62,735 bases of DNA from Ktedonobacteria bacterium (GTDB lineage: Bacteria; Chloroflexota; Ktedonobacteria; Ktedonobacterales; JACDGC01), in contig DAIDHM010000110.1 of assembly GCA_027459705.1 (NCBI GenBank), positions 1-62,735 of the forward strand, given 5' to 3'. Position 1 is the first letter of the stretch. The number at the start of each line of letters is the position of its first letter. Both the position numbers and the translations under genes were made by a program. Under the pieces are notes generated by a model. The model made no database searches, was not told where the DNA came from, and saw only the letters and a program-made list of their open reading frames with translations. This document shows positions 16,856-23,874 of this stretch, in pieces.

Positions 16856-17743
16856 TCATTTCACTGTAGCCGGGACCGTCGCGGGATGCACAATCATCAC
16901 AGGCAACGGAATATTGTGGAGCACCGTATAAGCCACACTGCCCTTCATAAGACGGTCGAACCCGGTACGGCCATGGGTAGCGATCGCTACGAGATCGGTG
17001 GTCCGCAACCAGACTTCTTGCTCGATTTGTTCAGTGGGCCGCCCTGATGTTACATCGTAGTATGCAGTGACACCTTCTTCACGCAGATTGGCGACAACCG
17101 AGGCCAGATAATTCTGCGCCATCTCGCGGGCTGGCCGCTGTACTTCAGGATCAGTGCTGGGCGGATCAGGGAGGACCTCCAACAAGCGGATCTGGGCGCC
17201 GAAGGTCACGGCGAATTGTTTGGCAAAATCCAGCGAGGCTTCGGCCAGCTTCGACCCATCCAGCGGCACCAAAATAGTCAACGGCTTGCTTCCATCGGCA
17301 TCGAACGGATCACCCAGTTCACGCACGATCAATGTCGGGACACCCGAATCTCGCGCCACATCCTCCGCCACGCTGCCCGCGACGGCCAATGGCACACCAG
17401 TGCGCCCATGGCTGGCAATCAAGACGAGATCGATCTGGCGCTGACGCGCGGTGTCGGTGATCGTTTCCGCTACTGGCCCATGCGCTATTAAGGTCTCGAA
17501 CTGTAGATGTTGGTAGGCGTGGCGTTGGCGCAAGCCGTTCAGATAGACGGTAACCTCTCGCCGTAATTCCGTCTCCGTAACCGGCAGTCCAGCGCCCATG
17601 ACCATGGACTCGGGCGGCGGCAACTGATAGGCACGGAGCAGGACGAGTGTCACTGGCAGTTTCGCACGATGCGCCAGACGCGCACCGACGGCCAGAGCGC
17701 GTTCGCTGAGCACAGAGCCATCCAATGGAATAAGAATTCGCAT
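16856..17743 (-). CDS. Tandem universal stress protein (two UspA domains)
   Basis: A 295-residue protein with two UspA domains (about 1-143 and 152-290). Each starts with an ILIPLDGS or ILVPLDGS strand. Each carries the nucleotide-binding motif, ASHGRTGVPLAVAGSVAEDV in the first and ATHGRTGFDRLMKGSVA in the second, so both may bind ATP. ATG 17743 follows GGAGG. UspA proteins respond to starvation and stress, but the specific role here is unknown. It is divergent from the GH32 gene. Confidence 0.92.
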   Translation of the reverse strand: MRILIPLDGSVLSERALAVGARLAHRAKLPVTLVLLRAYQLPPPESMVMGAGLPVTETELRREVTVYLNGLRQRHAYQHLQFETLIAHGPVAETITDTARQRQIDLVLIASHGRTGVPLAVAGSVAEDVARDSGVPTLIVRELGDPFDADGSKPLTILVPLDGSKLAEASLDFAKQFAVTFGAQIRLLEVLPDPPSTDPEVQRPAREMAQNYLASVVANLREEGVTAYYDVTSGRPTEQIEQEVWLRTTDLVAIATHGRTGFDRLMKGSVAYTVLHNIPLPVMIVHPATVPATVK

Positions 17744-17908
17744 AATCTGAGCCTCCGATCCAACAGTCCACACCACCGTGGGTGTCGGCAAGGCAGCGTT
17801 GCCATTTCGAGCACCAACTCCACCGAGCATTTTCAGTGTACTGGCCAGCGTTCTCGAACTTCTCACACGCATGGATGCACGCTCACAGGCAGTTCACAAC
17901 ACACGATG

Positions 17909-17918
17909 GTAACGTTAC
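17909..17918. promoter_or_regulatory. Palindrome resembling a LacI-family operator
   Basis: GTAACGTTAC, a 10-bp perfect palindrome with a central CG, as in many LacI/GalR operators. It lies 21 bases upstream of the putative -35 of the GH32 gene. No LacI-type regulator is in the window. Confidence 0.35.
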
Positions 17919-17938
17919 GCATGCCAGTCATCCCCCTC

Positions 17939-17967
17939 TGGACATCCGCCGCCTCGACCGCTACACT
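17939..17967 (+). promoter_or_regulatory. Candidate promoter for the GH32 gene
   Basis: TGGACA (17939-17944), a 17-base spacer and TACACT (17962-17967), ending 38 bases before the start codon. Confidence 0.45.
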
Positions 17968-18005
17968 GTGCATAAGCCCCAAACCGACGGGAGGACATCT
18001 ACAGC

Positions 18006-19433
18006 ATGCTCGATTTCGCCGCACTTCGGGCGAAGCTCGCCAGCGACCCCCATCGCCCACAGCTCCATTTCGCCGCTCCCGCCAACTGGATGAATGATCC
18101 CAACGGGATGATCCAGTGGCACGGCCGCTACCACGTTTTCTATCAATACAACCCCAATAGCGCCCTCTGGGGAACTATTCATTGGGGACATGCAGTCAGC
18201 AGTGATCTGATCCATTGGGAAGATCTGCCAATTGCTCTCACCCCAGAGCCAGACACGGTAGACGCCGACGGCTGCTTTTCGGGGTGCGCGGTGTCCGATG
18301 GCAACCAGGTCGCCATGATCTATACCGGGGTCGCCCAGCATCATGAACTCCCCTGTCTGGCAGTGAGCGTCAATTCCGATCTCACGCAACTTCAGAAAGC
18401 CGCCAACAATCCTATCATCCCCGCGCCCCCAGCGGGCTATGACCTCCTCGGCTTTCGCGATCACTGTGTCTGGCGCGAGCAGGGGGAATGGCGCATGGTG
18501 ATCGGTAGCGGACTGCGTTCTCAACCAGGCTCGCAAGATGGCCAGGGGACAGTCTTCCTGTATGCCTCAACCGATCTGCAACATTGGCGGCTCCTTGGGC
18601 CACTGTATATTGACGATACCTGGCATCTCGGGTCGATGTGGGAATGCCCTGACTTCTTCGCCCTTGGAGATCGTCAGGTCTTGATCATCTCGCCAGACCA
18701 AACGGGAAAAGTCTATGCGCTGATCGGCGACTATCATGGTGATCGATTCTTTCCCGAGCGAGTTCAGGAACTGGACGGCGGTGGCTCGTTCTATGCACCA
18801 CAATCCTTGCGTGACGATCAGGGACGTCGCATCATGATTGGCTGGCTCAGAGAGCAGCGCCCTGATGCAGATCTGGTCGCCGCGGGGTGGGCAGGTATGT
18901 TGTCCCTGCCACGCGCCCTGGAGATGGACCCCACCGGCTGGCTTAAGATGACGCCGGTGGCGGAATGGCGTCGAGCGCGTGGCGCCCAGCACGACCTCAC
19001 CGGGCAGCACTTGACGGCGGGTGTCCCGCTCACTCTCCCCACTGGATCGCCCAGCGAGATCCATCTGCAGATCCACAGTCCGGCTACCTCAATCCGGATG
19101 CACATCACAGATGGCGTGGAGAGAGCGGTTTTTGCACTCGATCCGGTCACAATGACCTGCGCCATCGCGCATATTGCCGCCGAACTTGCGACAGCGCGGC
19201 GTGTGCCGATCCATCTAGGGGCACAAGGGATGTTCGACATCCGTGTCTTTGTGGACGGTTCGGTCGTAGAAATCTTCGTCAATGATCATGTCTGTCTGAC
19301 CCAGCGCTGCTATCCAACCAAACTCGCGGCGCTCCGCGTCGAGTTGGTCGCATCCGCGCCAGGGGCGATGTTGAGCCATGCAGCCTGGTGGCCACTGGCG
19401 TCACCCCATGCGGCCCAGGACCCGTCAGCATGA
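18006..19433 (+). CDS. Glycoside hydrolase family 32 beta-fructosidase (sucrose/fructan hydrolase)
   Basis: A 475-residue GH32 enzyme with an N-terminal five-bladed propeller and a C-terminal beta-sandwich. The nucleophile is D31 in WMNDPNG. The acid/base is E213 in WECPDF. The transition-state stabiliser D152 lies in GFRDHCVW, where the usual third residue Pro of RDP is His. The C-terminal domain ends with DGSVVEIFVNDHVCLTQR, a GH32 hallmark. The start follows GGGAGGA. No signal peptide is present, so it acts inside the cell on sucrose, sucrose-6-phosphate or short fructans. No sugar transporter is adjacent. Confidence 0.93.
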   Translation: MLDFAALRAKLASDPHRPQLHFAAPANWMNDPNGMIQWHGRYHVFYQYNPNSALWGTIHWGHAVSSDLIHWEDLPIALTPEPDTVDADGCFSGCAVSDGNQVAMIYTGVAQHHELPCLAVSVNSDLTQLQKAANNPIIPAPPAGYDLLGFRDHCVWREQGEWRMVIGSGLRSQPGSQDGQGTVFLYASTDLQHWRLLGPLYIDDTWHLGSMWECPDFFALGDRQVLIISPDQTGKVYALIGDYHGDRFFPERVQELDGGGSFYAPQSLRDDQGRRIMIGWLREQRPDADLVAAGWAGMLSLPRALEMDPTGWLKMTPVAEWRRARGAQHDLTGQHLTAGVPLTLPTGSPSEIHLQIHSPATSIRMHITDGVERAVFALDPVTMTCAIAHIAAELATARRVPIHLGAQGMFDIRVFVDGSVVEIFVNDHVCLTQRCYPTKLAALRVELVASAPGAMLSHAAWWPLASPHAAQDPSA

Positions 19434-19445
19434 AGAAGGCGCGCC

Positions 19446-20846
19446 TCAGTGGCTGACGGGTCCCGTGTTCATATTGGCTGAGAAGAGGGTGACAACTTGA
19501 GCGACCCCATCAGGGAGATCCAGGATCAGCACATCGTGGCTATCAGGTGACCAGGCAAGTACTGGTGGTGTGGGGATGTAGACATCCGGTGGATACTTCC
19601 GGCTCAGGGTTGGTGTCTCAAAGAGGGTGCCATCGGCCGTATGGTAGAGTTGGAGCGCCGGGTCCGCATTCGCTCCGCCAAGTCTGCTCGCGGCGAGATA
19701 TGTGCCATCCGGCGACCAGGCCAGAGAGACGAGCGGAGATCCGCTTTCCCAGGCAGCGACCTGCGCGGGATCACGCGCGGGCAGTTCGTTCGACGCGCCA
19801 GGTGGGGTATGGGTTGGGGGAAGGGCCACCAGCACTTGCTGCGTGACCAGACTGCTGGAGAAGAGCAGCACGGCGAGATAGCGGCTATCAGGCGAGAGAG
19901 CGGCGATGATGGTGTGCCAGAGCGGCACTGATGGGGTGTTGCTCTGGATGAGATAGCCTGGCTGCCAGAGAGAAAATTCAGCGCCCCCATCCGGCAGGCC
20001 GATAGCGACGGGTGGGCGATAACCTGGCGTCGTTGCCTCTGGGATCGCCACCAGTTGTCCCCGGGCACCCCATTGATAGCTGGTAGCGAGAGCCAGATCT
20101 GGCGTCGAACCGGCGGTGGCGGGCGGTTGGAGCATCAACGCATTGTTTTGCAGATCCCACTCGATCGGACCGGCCTGCGTCCCCCCAACCGCCGCCAGCA
20201 AGATGCGTGGCGCGGCGACGCGTCCCCCGCCCAAAGGATAGATCACGACTCCCGCCGCCTCGATCGTGATCGCCGGGGTTGGATCTTCCTGTTGGGTATA
20301 TTGCACGATGGCGAAGGGTGCCAACAACGTTTGGCTATCGACTGTCCAGAGCGTCTGCTCAATGACAACCCGGCTGGATGTGATACCCGTGCTCGGATCA
20401 TCGGGGTGGACCGCAAGTGGGAAGGCGTGATCGAATGCCGTGGTGATGGCGCCGTCCGGGCGGATGACCAGCGCGTGGGTAGGCAACGGCGCATCATAGA
20501 TCAGAATCAGATTGTCGTCGCGACTATCCTGGCCGAGGATAGCAAAGGCAGTGTCAGATGGCGCCCAGGTGGCACTTGCCGCAATGGTCATACCTTCTGC
20601 GCCAGGGTTAAGGCCAGGCTGGCGCGCAAGAGTAGCCGCCACGTGAGGAACGTTAGGATGGGCGAAATAGAGGGTATAGCTCGTGTACGTTGCCAGCAAC
20701 AAGATGATCACCAGCGCGACGAGCTGCCAGGGACGGGGTCGCGGGAAAAACCGCCGAGCGAGAATAACCTTGGGGTCAGTGGCGACGAGGTGAGGGGTAT
20801 CCAGGGACGCCATACGAAATTCGACATCTTGTGGCTCATCTGCCAT
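19446..20846 (-). CDS. Membrane-anchored beta-propeller-like (PD40) protein
   Basis: A 466-residue protein with a short cytoplasmic N-terminus, one transmembrane helix (about residues 40-62, PWQLVALVIILLLATYTSY) and a large extracytoplasmic part. The latter has repeated WSPDG/LSPDS-type motifs (SLAWSPDGTYLAASRL, AALSPDSRYLAVLL, VLAWSPDSHDVLIL), as in TolB/WD40-like propellers. ATG 20846 with GAGG upstream is preferred over a TTG at 20870. It is convergent with GH32 and ends 12 bases from it. It lies downstream of ruvC on the same strand. Function unknown. Confidence 0.75.
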   Translation of the reverse strand: MADEPQDVEFRMASLDTPHLVATDPKVILARRFFPRPRPWQLVALVIILLLATYTSYTLYFAHPNVPHVAATLARQPGLNPGAEGMTIAASATWAPSDTAFAILGQDSRDDNLILIYDAPLPTHALVIRPDGAITTAFDHAFPLAVHPDDPSTGITSSRVVIEQTLWTVDSQTLLAPFAIVQYTQQEDPTPAITIEAAGVVIYPLGGGRVAAPRILLAAVGGTQAGPIEWDLQNNALMLQPPATAGSTPDLALATSYQWGARGQLVAIPEATTPGYRPPVAIGLPDGGAEFSLWQPGYLIQSNTPSVPLWHTIIAALSPDSRYLAVLLFSSSLVTQQVLVALPPTHTPPGASNELPARDPAQVAAWESGSPLVSLAWSPDGTYLAASRLGGANADPALQLYHTADGTLFETPTLSRKYPPDVYIPTPPVLAWSPDSHDVLILDLPDGVAQVVTLFSANMNTGPVSH

Positions 20847-20876
20847 TCCCAAGTCCTCAATATTTCTCAAGTAGTG

Positions 20877-21377
20877 TCACTGGGGCAATGTGTGCACTCG
20901 CGCCATCCGCGAGGAATGCAGATGACAAATCGCAATGGCAGCAGCATCAGCGGCGTCATCGGGCTTTGGAACTTCGGAGAGTTTCAGCAAAAGCTTGACC
21001 ATCTCGCCGACTTGATGTTTGGTCGCCGAGCCATAGCCTTGCACCGCCTGCTTGACCTGCATCGGGGTATACTCACAGACCTCCAGCCCTGCTTCCGCAG
21101 CGGCCAGAAGCACCACGCCGCGGCCCTGACCAACGGCGATGGCTGTGCGCGCGTTGCGGGCGAAGAACAGCTCTTCGACTGCGACATCATCGGGATGATG
21201 CGTCGCGATCAAGACGGAGAGTTCGTGAAAGATCGCCCGCAACCGTTGGGGAAATTCTTGAGTGGACGGTGTACTAATCACCCCACAGGCCAGCAGACGA
21301 AGCACGCTGTGATCCTCGACAACCACCGCATAGCCGACCGTTGCCGTGCCAGGATCGATCCCCAAAGTAACGCGCAT
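20877..21377 (-). CDS. ruvC: Holliday junction resolvase RuvC
   Basis: A 166-residue RuvC. The catalytic acids are visible in LGIDPGTATVGYAV (D7), VAVEELFF, and the C-terminal pair in PDDAADAAAIAICH. It cuts four-way DNA junctions during recombination, normally with RuvAB. The gene follows yebC by 33 bases, a common pairing, but ruvA and ruvB are not nearby. Confidence 0.96.
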   Translation of the reverse strand: MRVTLGIDPGTATVGYAVVVEDHSVLRLLACGVISTPSTQEFPQRLRAIFHELSVLIATHHPDDVAVEELFFARNARTAIAVGQGRGVVLLAAAEAGLEVCEYTPMQVKQAVQGYGSATKHQVGEMVKLLLKLSEVPKPDDAADAAAIAICHLHSSRMARVHTLPQ

Positions 21378-21410
21378 CCGTCCGCTCCCGTCTCGTCGAT
21401 TTCGCTGAGC

Positions 21411-22169
21411 TTAGCCCTCTGCCGTCATCGCACTCTCGGCGAACTCGGCATTCGTATGGACATCCTGGACATCATCCAGTTCTTCGAGGCGTTCGATCAT
21501 ACGCATCGCTTGTAAGCTCAGCTTCTCGTCCAATTCCACCGTTGTCTTGGGGACCAGCGCGGTCTCAGCGCTGCGGATGTGCAGCTTGTGCTCTTCCATC
21601 CGTTGTCGGACTTCATCGATCTCGCTGGCCTCGGTATAGATGGTCAGCACTTCATCGCCTGGCTTGGAGGGTTCGACATCCTCTGCTCCACAATCGATCG
21701 CCTCCAACCCCAGTTCATCGGGATCGCGATCACCCAGTTCCAACTCAATGACACCACGATTCTCGAAGATCCAATCGACGCATCCCGACTCACCCAGATT
21801 TCCGCCGTTCTTATTGAATGCATTACGGACATCTGCCGCAGCGCGGTTGCGATTATCCGTCATAACACGTACCAGAACCGCGGCGCCGCCGGGGGCATAC
21901 CCTTCATAGGTGATCTCTTCGAGGCTCATCCCTTCGCCGCCACCAAGTGCGCGTTTGATGGATCGATCGATATTCTCCATCGGCATATTCGCGGCTCGAG
22001 CGGCGTCGATCGCTTTACGCAACCGGAAGTTCGCGTTCGGATCTCCGCTGCCACCTTCTCGGACCGCGACGATAATCTCGCGACCGAGGCGAGTGAACAA
22101 TTGGCCACGACGAGCGTCGTTGACGCCTTTCGAGCGTTTGATCTGCGCCCATTTGGAATGTCCAGACAT
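21411..22169 (-). CDS. yebC: YebC/PmpR family protein
   Basis: A 252-residue protein starting MSGHSKWAQIKRSKGVNDAR, with GGSGDPNANFRLRKAIDAAR and YEGYAPGGAAVLVRVMTDNR. These are diagnostic of YebC/TACO1, proteins that act as DNA-binding regulators or help translate proline stretches. Length is normal. ATG 22169 is the family start; the frame runs on upstream to 22262 without support. It forms an operon with ruvC. Confidence 0.96.
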   Translation of the reverse strand: MSGHSKWAQIKRSKGVNDARRGQLFTRLGREIIVAVREGGSGDPNANFRLRKAIDAARAANMPMENIDRSIKRALGGGEGMSLEEITYEGYAPGGAAVLVRVMTDNRNRAAADVRNAFNKNGGNLGESGCVDWIFENRGVIELELGDRDPDELGLEAIDCGAEDVEPSKPGDEVLTIYTEASEIDEVRQRMEEHKLHIRSAETALVPKTTVELDEKLSLQAMRMIERLEELDDVQDVHTNAEFAESAMTAEG

Positions 22170-22308
22170 GCTCTTGCCTCGCCCTTCTTTTACACTCCAG
22201 ACCATAGCGCTTACACCAGACCAGGCCCGTGACGCGCCTTCAGGCGTCGAACGGTCGGTCATTGGTGAAGTGAGGGCATTGTATCACGTGGAATGGAGGC
22301 GCGACAAA

Positions 22309-22545
22309 TCACCGCCGCTGGTATTGTATCGCAGTCGCCATTTCGTAGAGAGTACGCAGACAGCGTAATTCTTCCAACAAGTTCTGATAGTGTTCCAGAC
22401 CGACGATCGCCGCCAGTGGGGTCCCCGCGCTCAATACGACAATAGGATCATCCTGTTGGGCGGCACGTTGGGCAATGCGCTCCAGAACCGGGTCGTTGAT
22501 CATCAGTACGTTATCCTGGATCACCAGTTGTTCATGATCGATCAT
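22309..22545 (-). CDS. Phd/YefM-like antitoxin, orphan
   Basis: A 78-residue protein whose middle reads DPIVVLSAGTPLAAIVGLEH, then YQNLLEEL, close to the Phd/YefM pattern (PVVLT..G.P.AV.V....Y..L.E). These antitoxins neutralise Doc, RelE or PIN toxins and repress their own promoters. GGAG lies six bases before ATG 22545. No toxin gene adjoins it on either side. It stands about 130 bases from tRNA-Arg, outside the repeat-bounded island, and may be a leftover of a related insertion. Confidence 0.6.
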   Translation of the reverse strand: MIDHEQLVIQDNVLMINDPVLERIAQRAAQQDDPIVVLSAGTPLAAIVGLEHYQNLLEELRCLRTLYEMATAIQYQRR

Positions 22546-22661
22546 AGACATCTCCAGATTTCGTTCTCTGCAAAGTACTATCGACCACAGCAGTCAAAGA
22601 CTAAAGGTACAGAGGAGACGTATGCGGCATGAGTACGGTCGCGTATGGATGGTTCATGTGA

Positions 22662-22667
22662 TATACT
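22662..22667 (+). promoter_or_regulatory. -10 element (TATACT) for tRNA-Arg
   Basis: TATACT nine bases before the tRNA 5' end. The -35 region is weak. Confidence 0.5.
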
Positions 22668-22676
22668 CCATACGTC

Positions 22677-22749
22677 GGCCCCGTAGCTCAGTGGATAGAG
22701 CGTTGGTTTCCTAAACCATGCGTCGGCGGTTCGAGTCCGCCCGGGGCCA
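22677..22749 (+). tRNA. tRNA-Arg (CCU)
   Basis: A 73-base cloverleaf. The acceptor stem GGCCCCG/CGGGGCC is perfect, with discriminator A. The anticodon loop is TTCCTAA with anticodon CCT. The T-arm is GGCGG TTCGAGT CCGCC. CCA is not encoded. Confidence 0.95.
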
Positions 22750-22842
22750 CCCCATGCACCCGCTCCACGCCTGGGCGCGTGCCCCTTTCCACCCATGAGA
22801 ACATCGCTCTGCACCAAACACATAGTGTAAATCGTAGGGCGA
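22704..22842 (+). repeat. tRNA-proximal copy of the direct repeat, island 2
   Basis: It begins at the anticodon arm of tRNA-Arg and continues about 90 bases past its 3' end. It matches 23682-23822. Identity is high to about 22814 and then falls off. Confidence 0.8.
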
Positions 22843-22869
22843 TGCGAATGTATTCCTCATCGTATTCTG

Positions 22870-22993
22870 CCCCATCATCCACCATCCAGGATGCGATCGT
22901 TTGGTGCGCGTGATCGCTCATGCGTGGCGTCACGTGCCCGTAAGTTTTGAGCGAAATTGCCCCTCGTTTTGATGCCGTACGCGCCGCCTTCAC
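22870..22993 (-). pseudogene. C-terminal remnant of a tyrosine recombinase/integrase
   Basis: The minus-strand frame reads SLKTYGHVTPRMSDHAHQTI, then ASWM, which resembles the end of phage-type integrases, where the Tyr in xYGHV/xYSHV is the catalytic nucleophile (here codon 22940-22942). Upstream parts of the enzyme (the R..HxxR boxes) are absent. The fragment points at tRNA-Arg, the usual position and direction of an integrase beside its attachment site. The resemblance is short, so the call is moderate. Confidence 0.5.
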
Positions 22994-23099
22994 GCTTGAA
23001 GGCGCAGAGCGCCTCCCGTTCGGCGCGCAACTTCATGCCGTACCACTGACGATGTTATATGATACAATATGCTCAAGCCTATTGAGGAGAGAGGGACCG

Positions 23100-23324
23100 A
23101 TGAATCCATTAGGTATTCCAGGCGTCTATGTCGATCCAGAAATACAGGGAGGGCAACCTGTCGTCGAGACGGGAATCCCCATCTATTTGATCCTGGATAT
23201 GCTCGCTCAGGGATTTGCTCGCCAAACCATGTTAGAGGATTATGGGGTGACGGAAGCACATATTCAGATCGCCTTACAATTTGCCGCAGCGTACTTGAAG
23301 CAGGCAGCCATTCATGCTGCCTGA
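23100..23324 (+). CDS. DUF433 antitoxin-like protein, island 2
   Basis: A 74-residue protein reading GVYVDPEIQGGQPVVETGIPIYLILDMLAQG, then DYGVTEAHIQIALQFAAAYL. This is the DUF433 core in its shortest form. ATG 23100 lies behind GGAGAGAGGG; a longer frame from 22947 overlaps the integrase remnant and is not family-like. The toxin-like gene starts inside its last four codons, so the two are translationally coupled. It diverges strongly from the DUF433 protein of island 1, so the two modules are not a recent duplication. Confidence 0.82.
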   Translation: MNPLGIPGVYVDPEIQGGQPVVETGIPIYLILDMLAQGFARQTMLEDYGVTEAHIQIALQFAAAYLKQAAIHAA

Positions 23325-23679
23325 TTGGCGGTTCCTCCTCGATCGTGGTGTGAATTTTCGTACGAAGAAGGCCTTGCAGAACGTCGGATTCCCTCGCGTC
23401 TTCCAGCTTGCGGAGGTCAGTCTTACCGGTCTGGCATAGGATAGTGAGATTTTCCAGGCAGCCCAGCAACAACACTTGATCCTGATCACCAAGGATACTG
23501 ATTTTCTAATCCAACTCACTTATGCCATCGGCCATTATGGCATCTTGTTTGTCGTCCAATCCATAAGTGAGGTGCAAGATACGACGACCGCGACGCTCGA
23601 TCTGTCCCAACGACTCTCTTCATTGGCAAACACTCGATGGCGTATTTTAGTAGGTGGTCAAATCCAGCAACAACCATAA
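23314..23679 (+). pseudogene. DUF5615 PIN-like gene interrupted by an in-frame amber codon
   Basis: The frame reads MLPDWRFLLDRGVNFRTKKA, continues to VFQLAEVSLTGLA, meets TAG at 23437-23439 (codon 42), and resumes in the same frame with DSEIFQAAQQQHLILITKDT, then DFLIQL, to TAA at 23677-23679. The usual D (FLLD) and TKDTDF acidic motifs are both present on either side of the stop. Only this one nonsense codon separates it from a 121-codon gene. Its stop is two bases from the distal tRNA repeat. Confidence 0.8.
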
Positions 23680-23681
23680 GA

Positions 23682-23822
23682 TGGTTTCCTAAACCTGCGT
23701 CGGCGGTGCGAGTCCGCCCGGGGCCACCCCATCCAACCCGCTCCACGCCTTGGCGCGTGCCCCTTTCCACCCATAAGAACATCGCTCTGCACTGAACATG
23801 TAGGGAACATCGTGGAGCGATA
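23682..23822 (+). repeat. Distal partial copy of tRNA-Arg 3' half (attR-like), island 2
   Basis: It matches 22704-22842, starting at the anticodon arm. It has a one-base deletion in the anticodon stem and a T-loop change (TTCGAGT to TGCGAGT), so it is not a functional tRNA. The spacing between copies is 978 bases. Confidence 0.8.
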
Positions 23823-23874
23823 TGGTAGTGTATGAGAAACTGGCTCATGCACTCCGCTGAACAGGAAGTCTGCA

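Noticed and set aside
16563-16859. Minus-strand frame across tRNA-Leu
   Set aside because: False translation of the tRNA gene and flanking hairpin. The cloverleaf explains the sequence.
20055-21515. Long plus-strand open frame of 486 codons
   Set aside because: It runs antisense to ruvC and the propeller-like gene, both of which have clear family motifs and ribosome sites. Its translation is basic, of low family character and typical of a GC-rich shadow.
22578-22823. Minus-strand frame across tRNA-Arg with a GPGRTRTADAW-like peptide
   Set aside because: This is the well-known false translation of a tRNA gene, not a protein.
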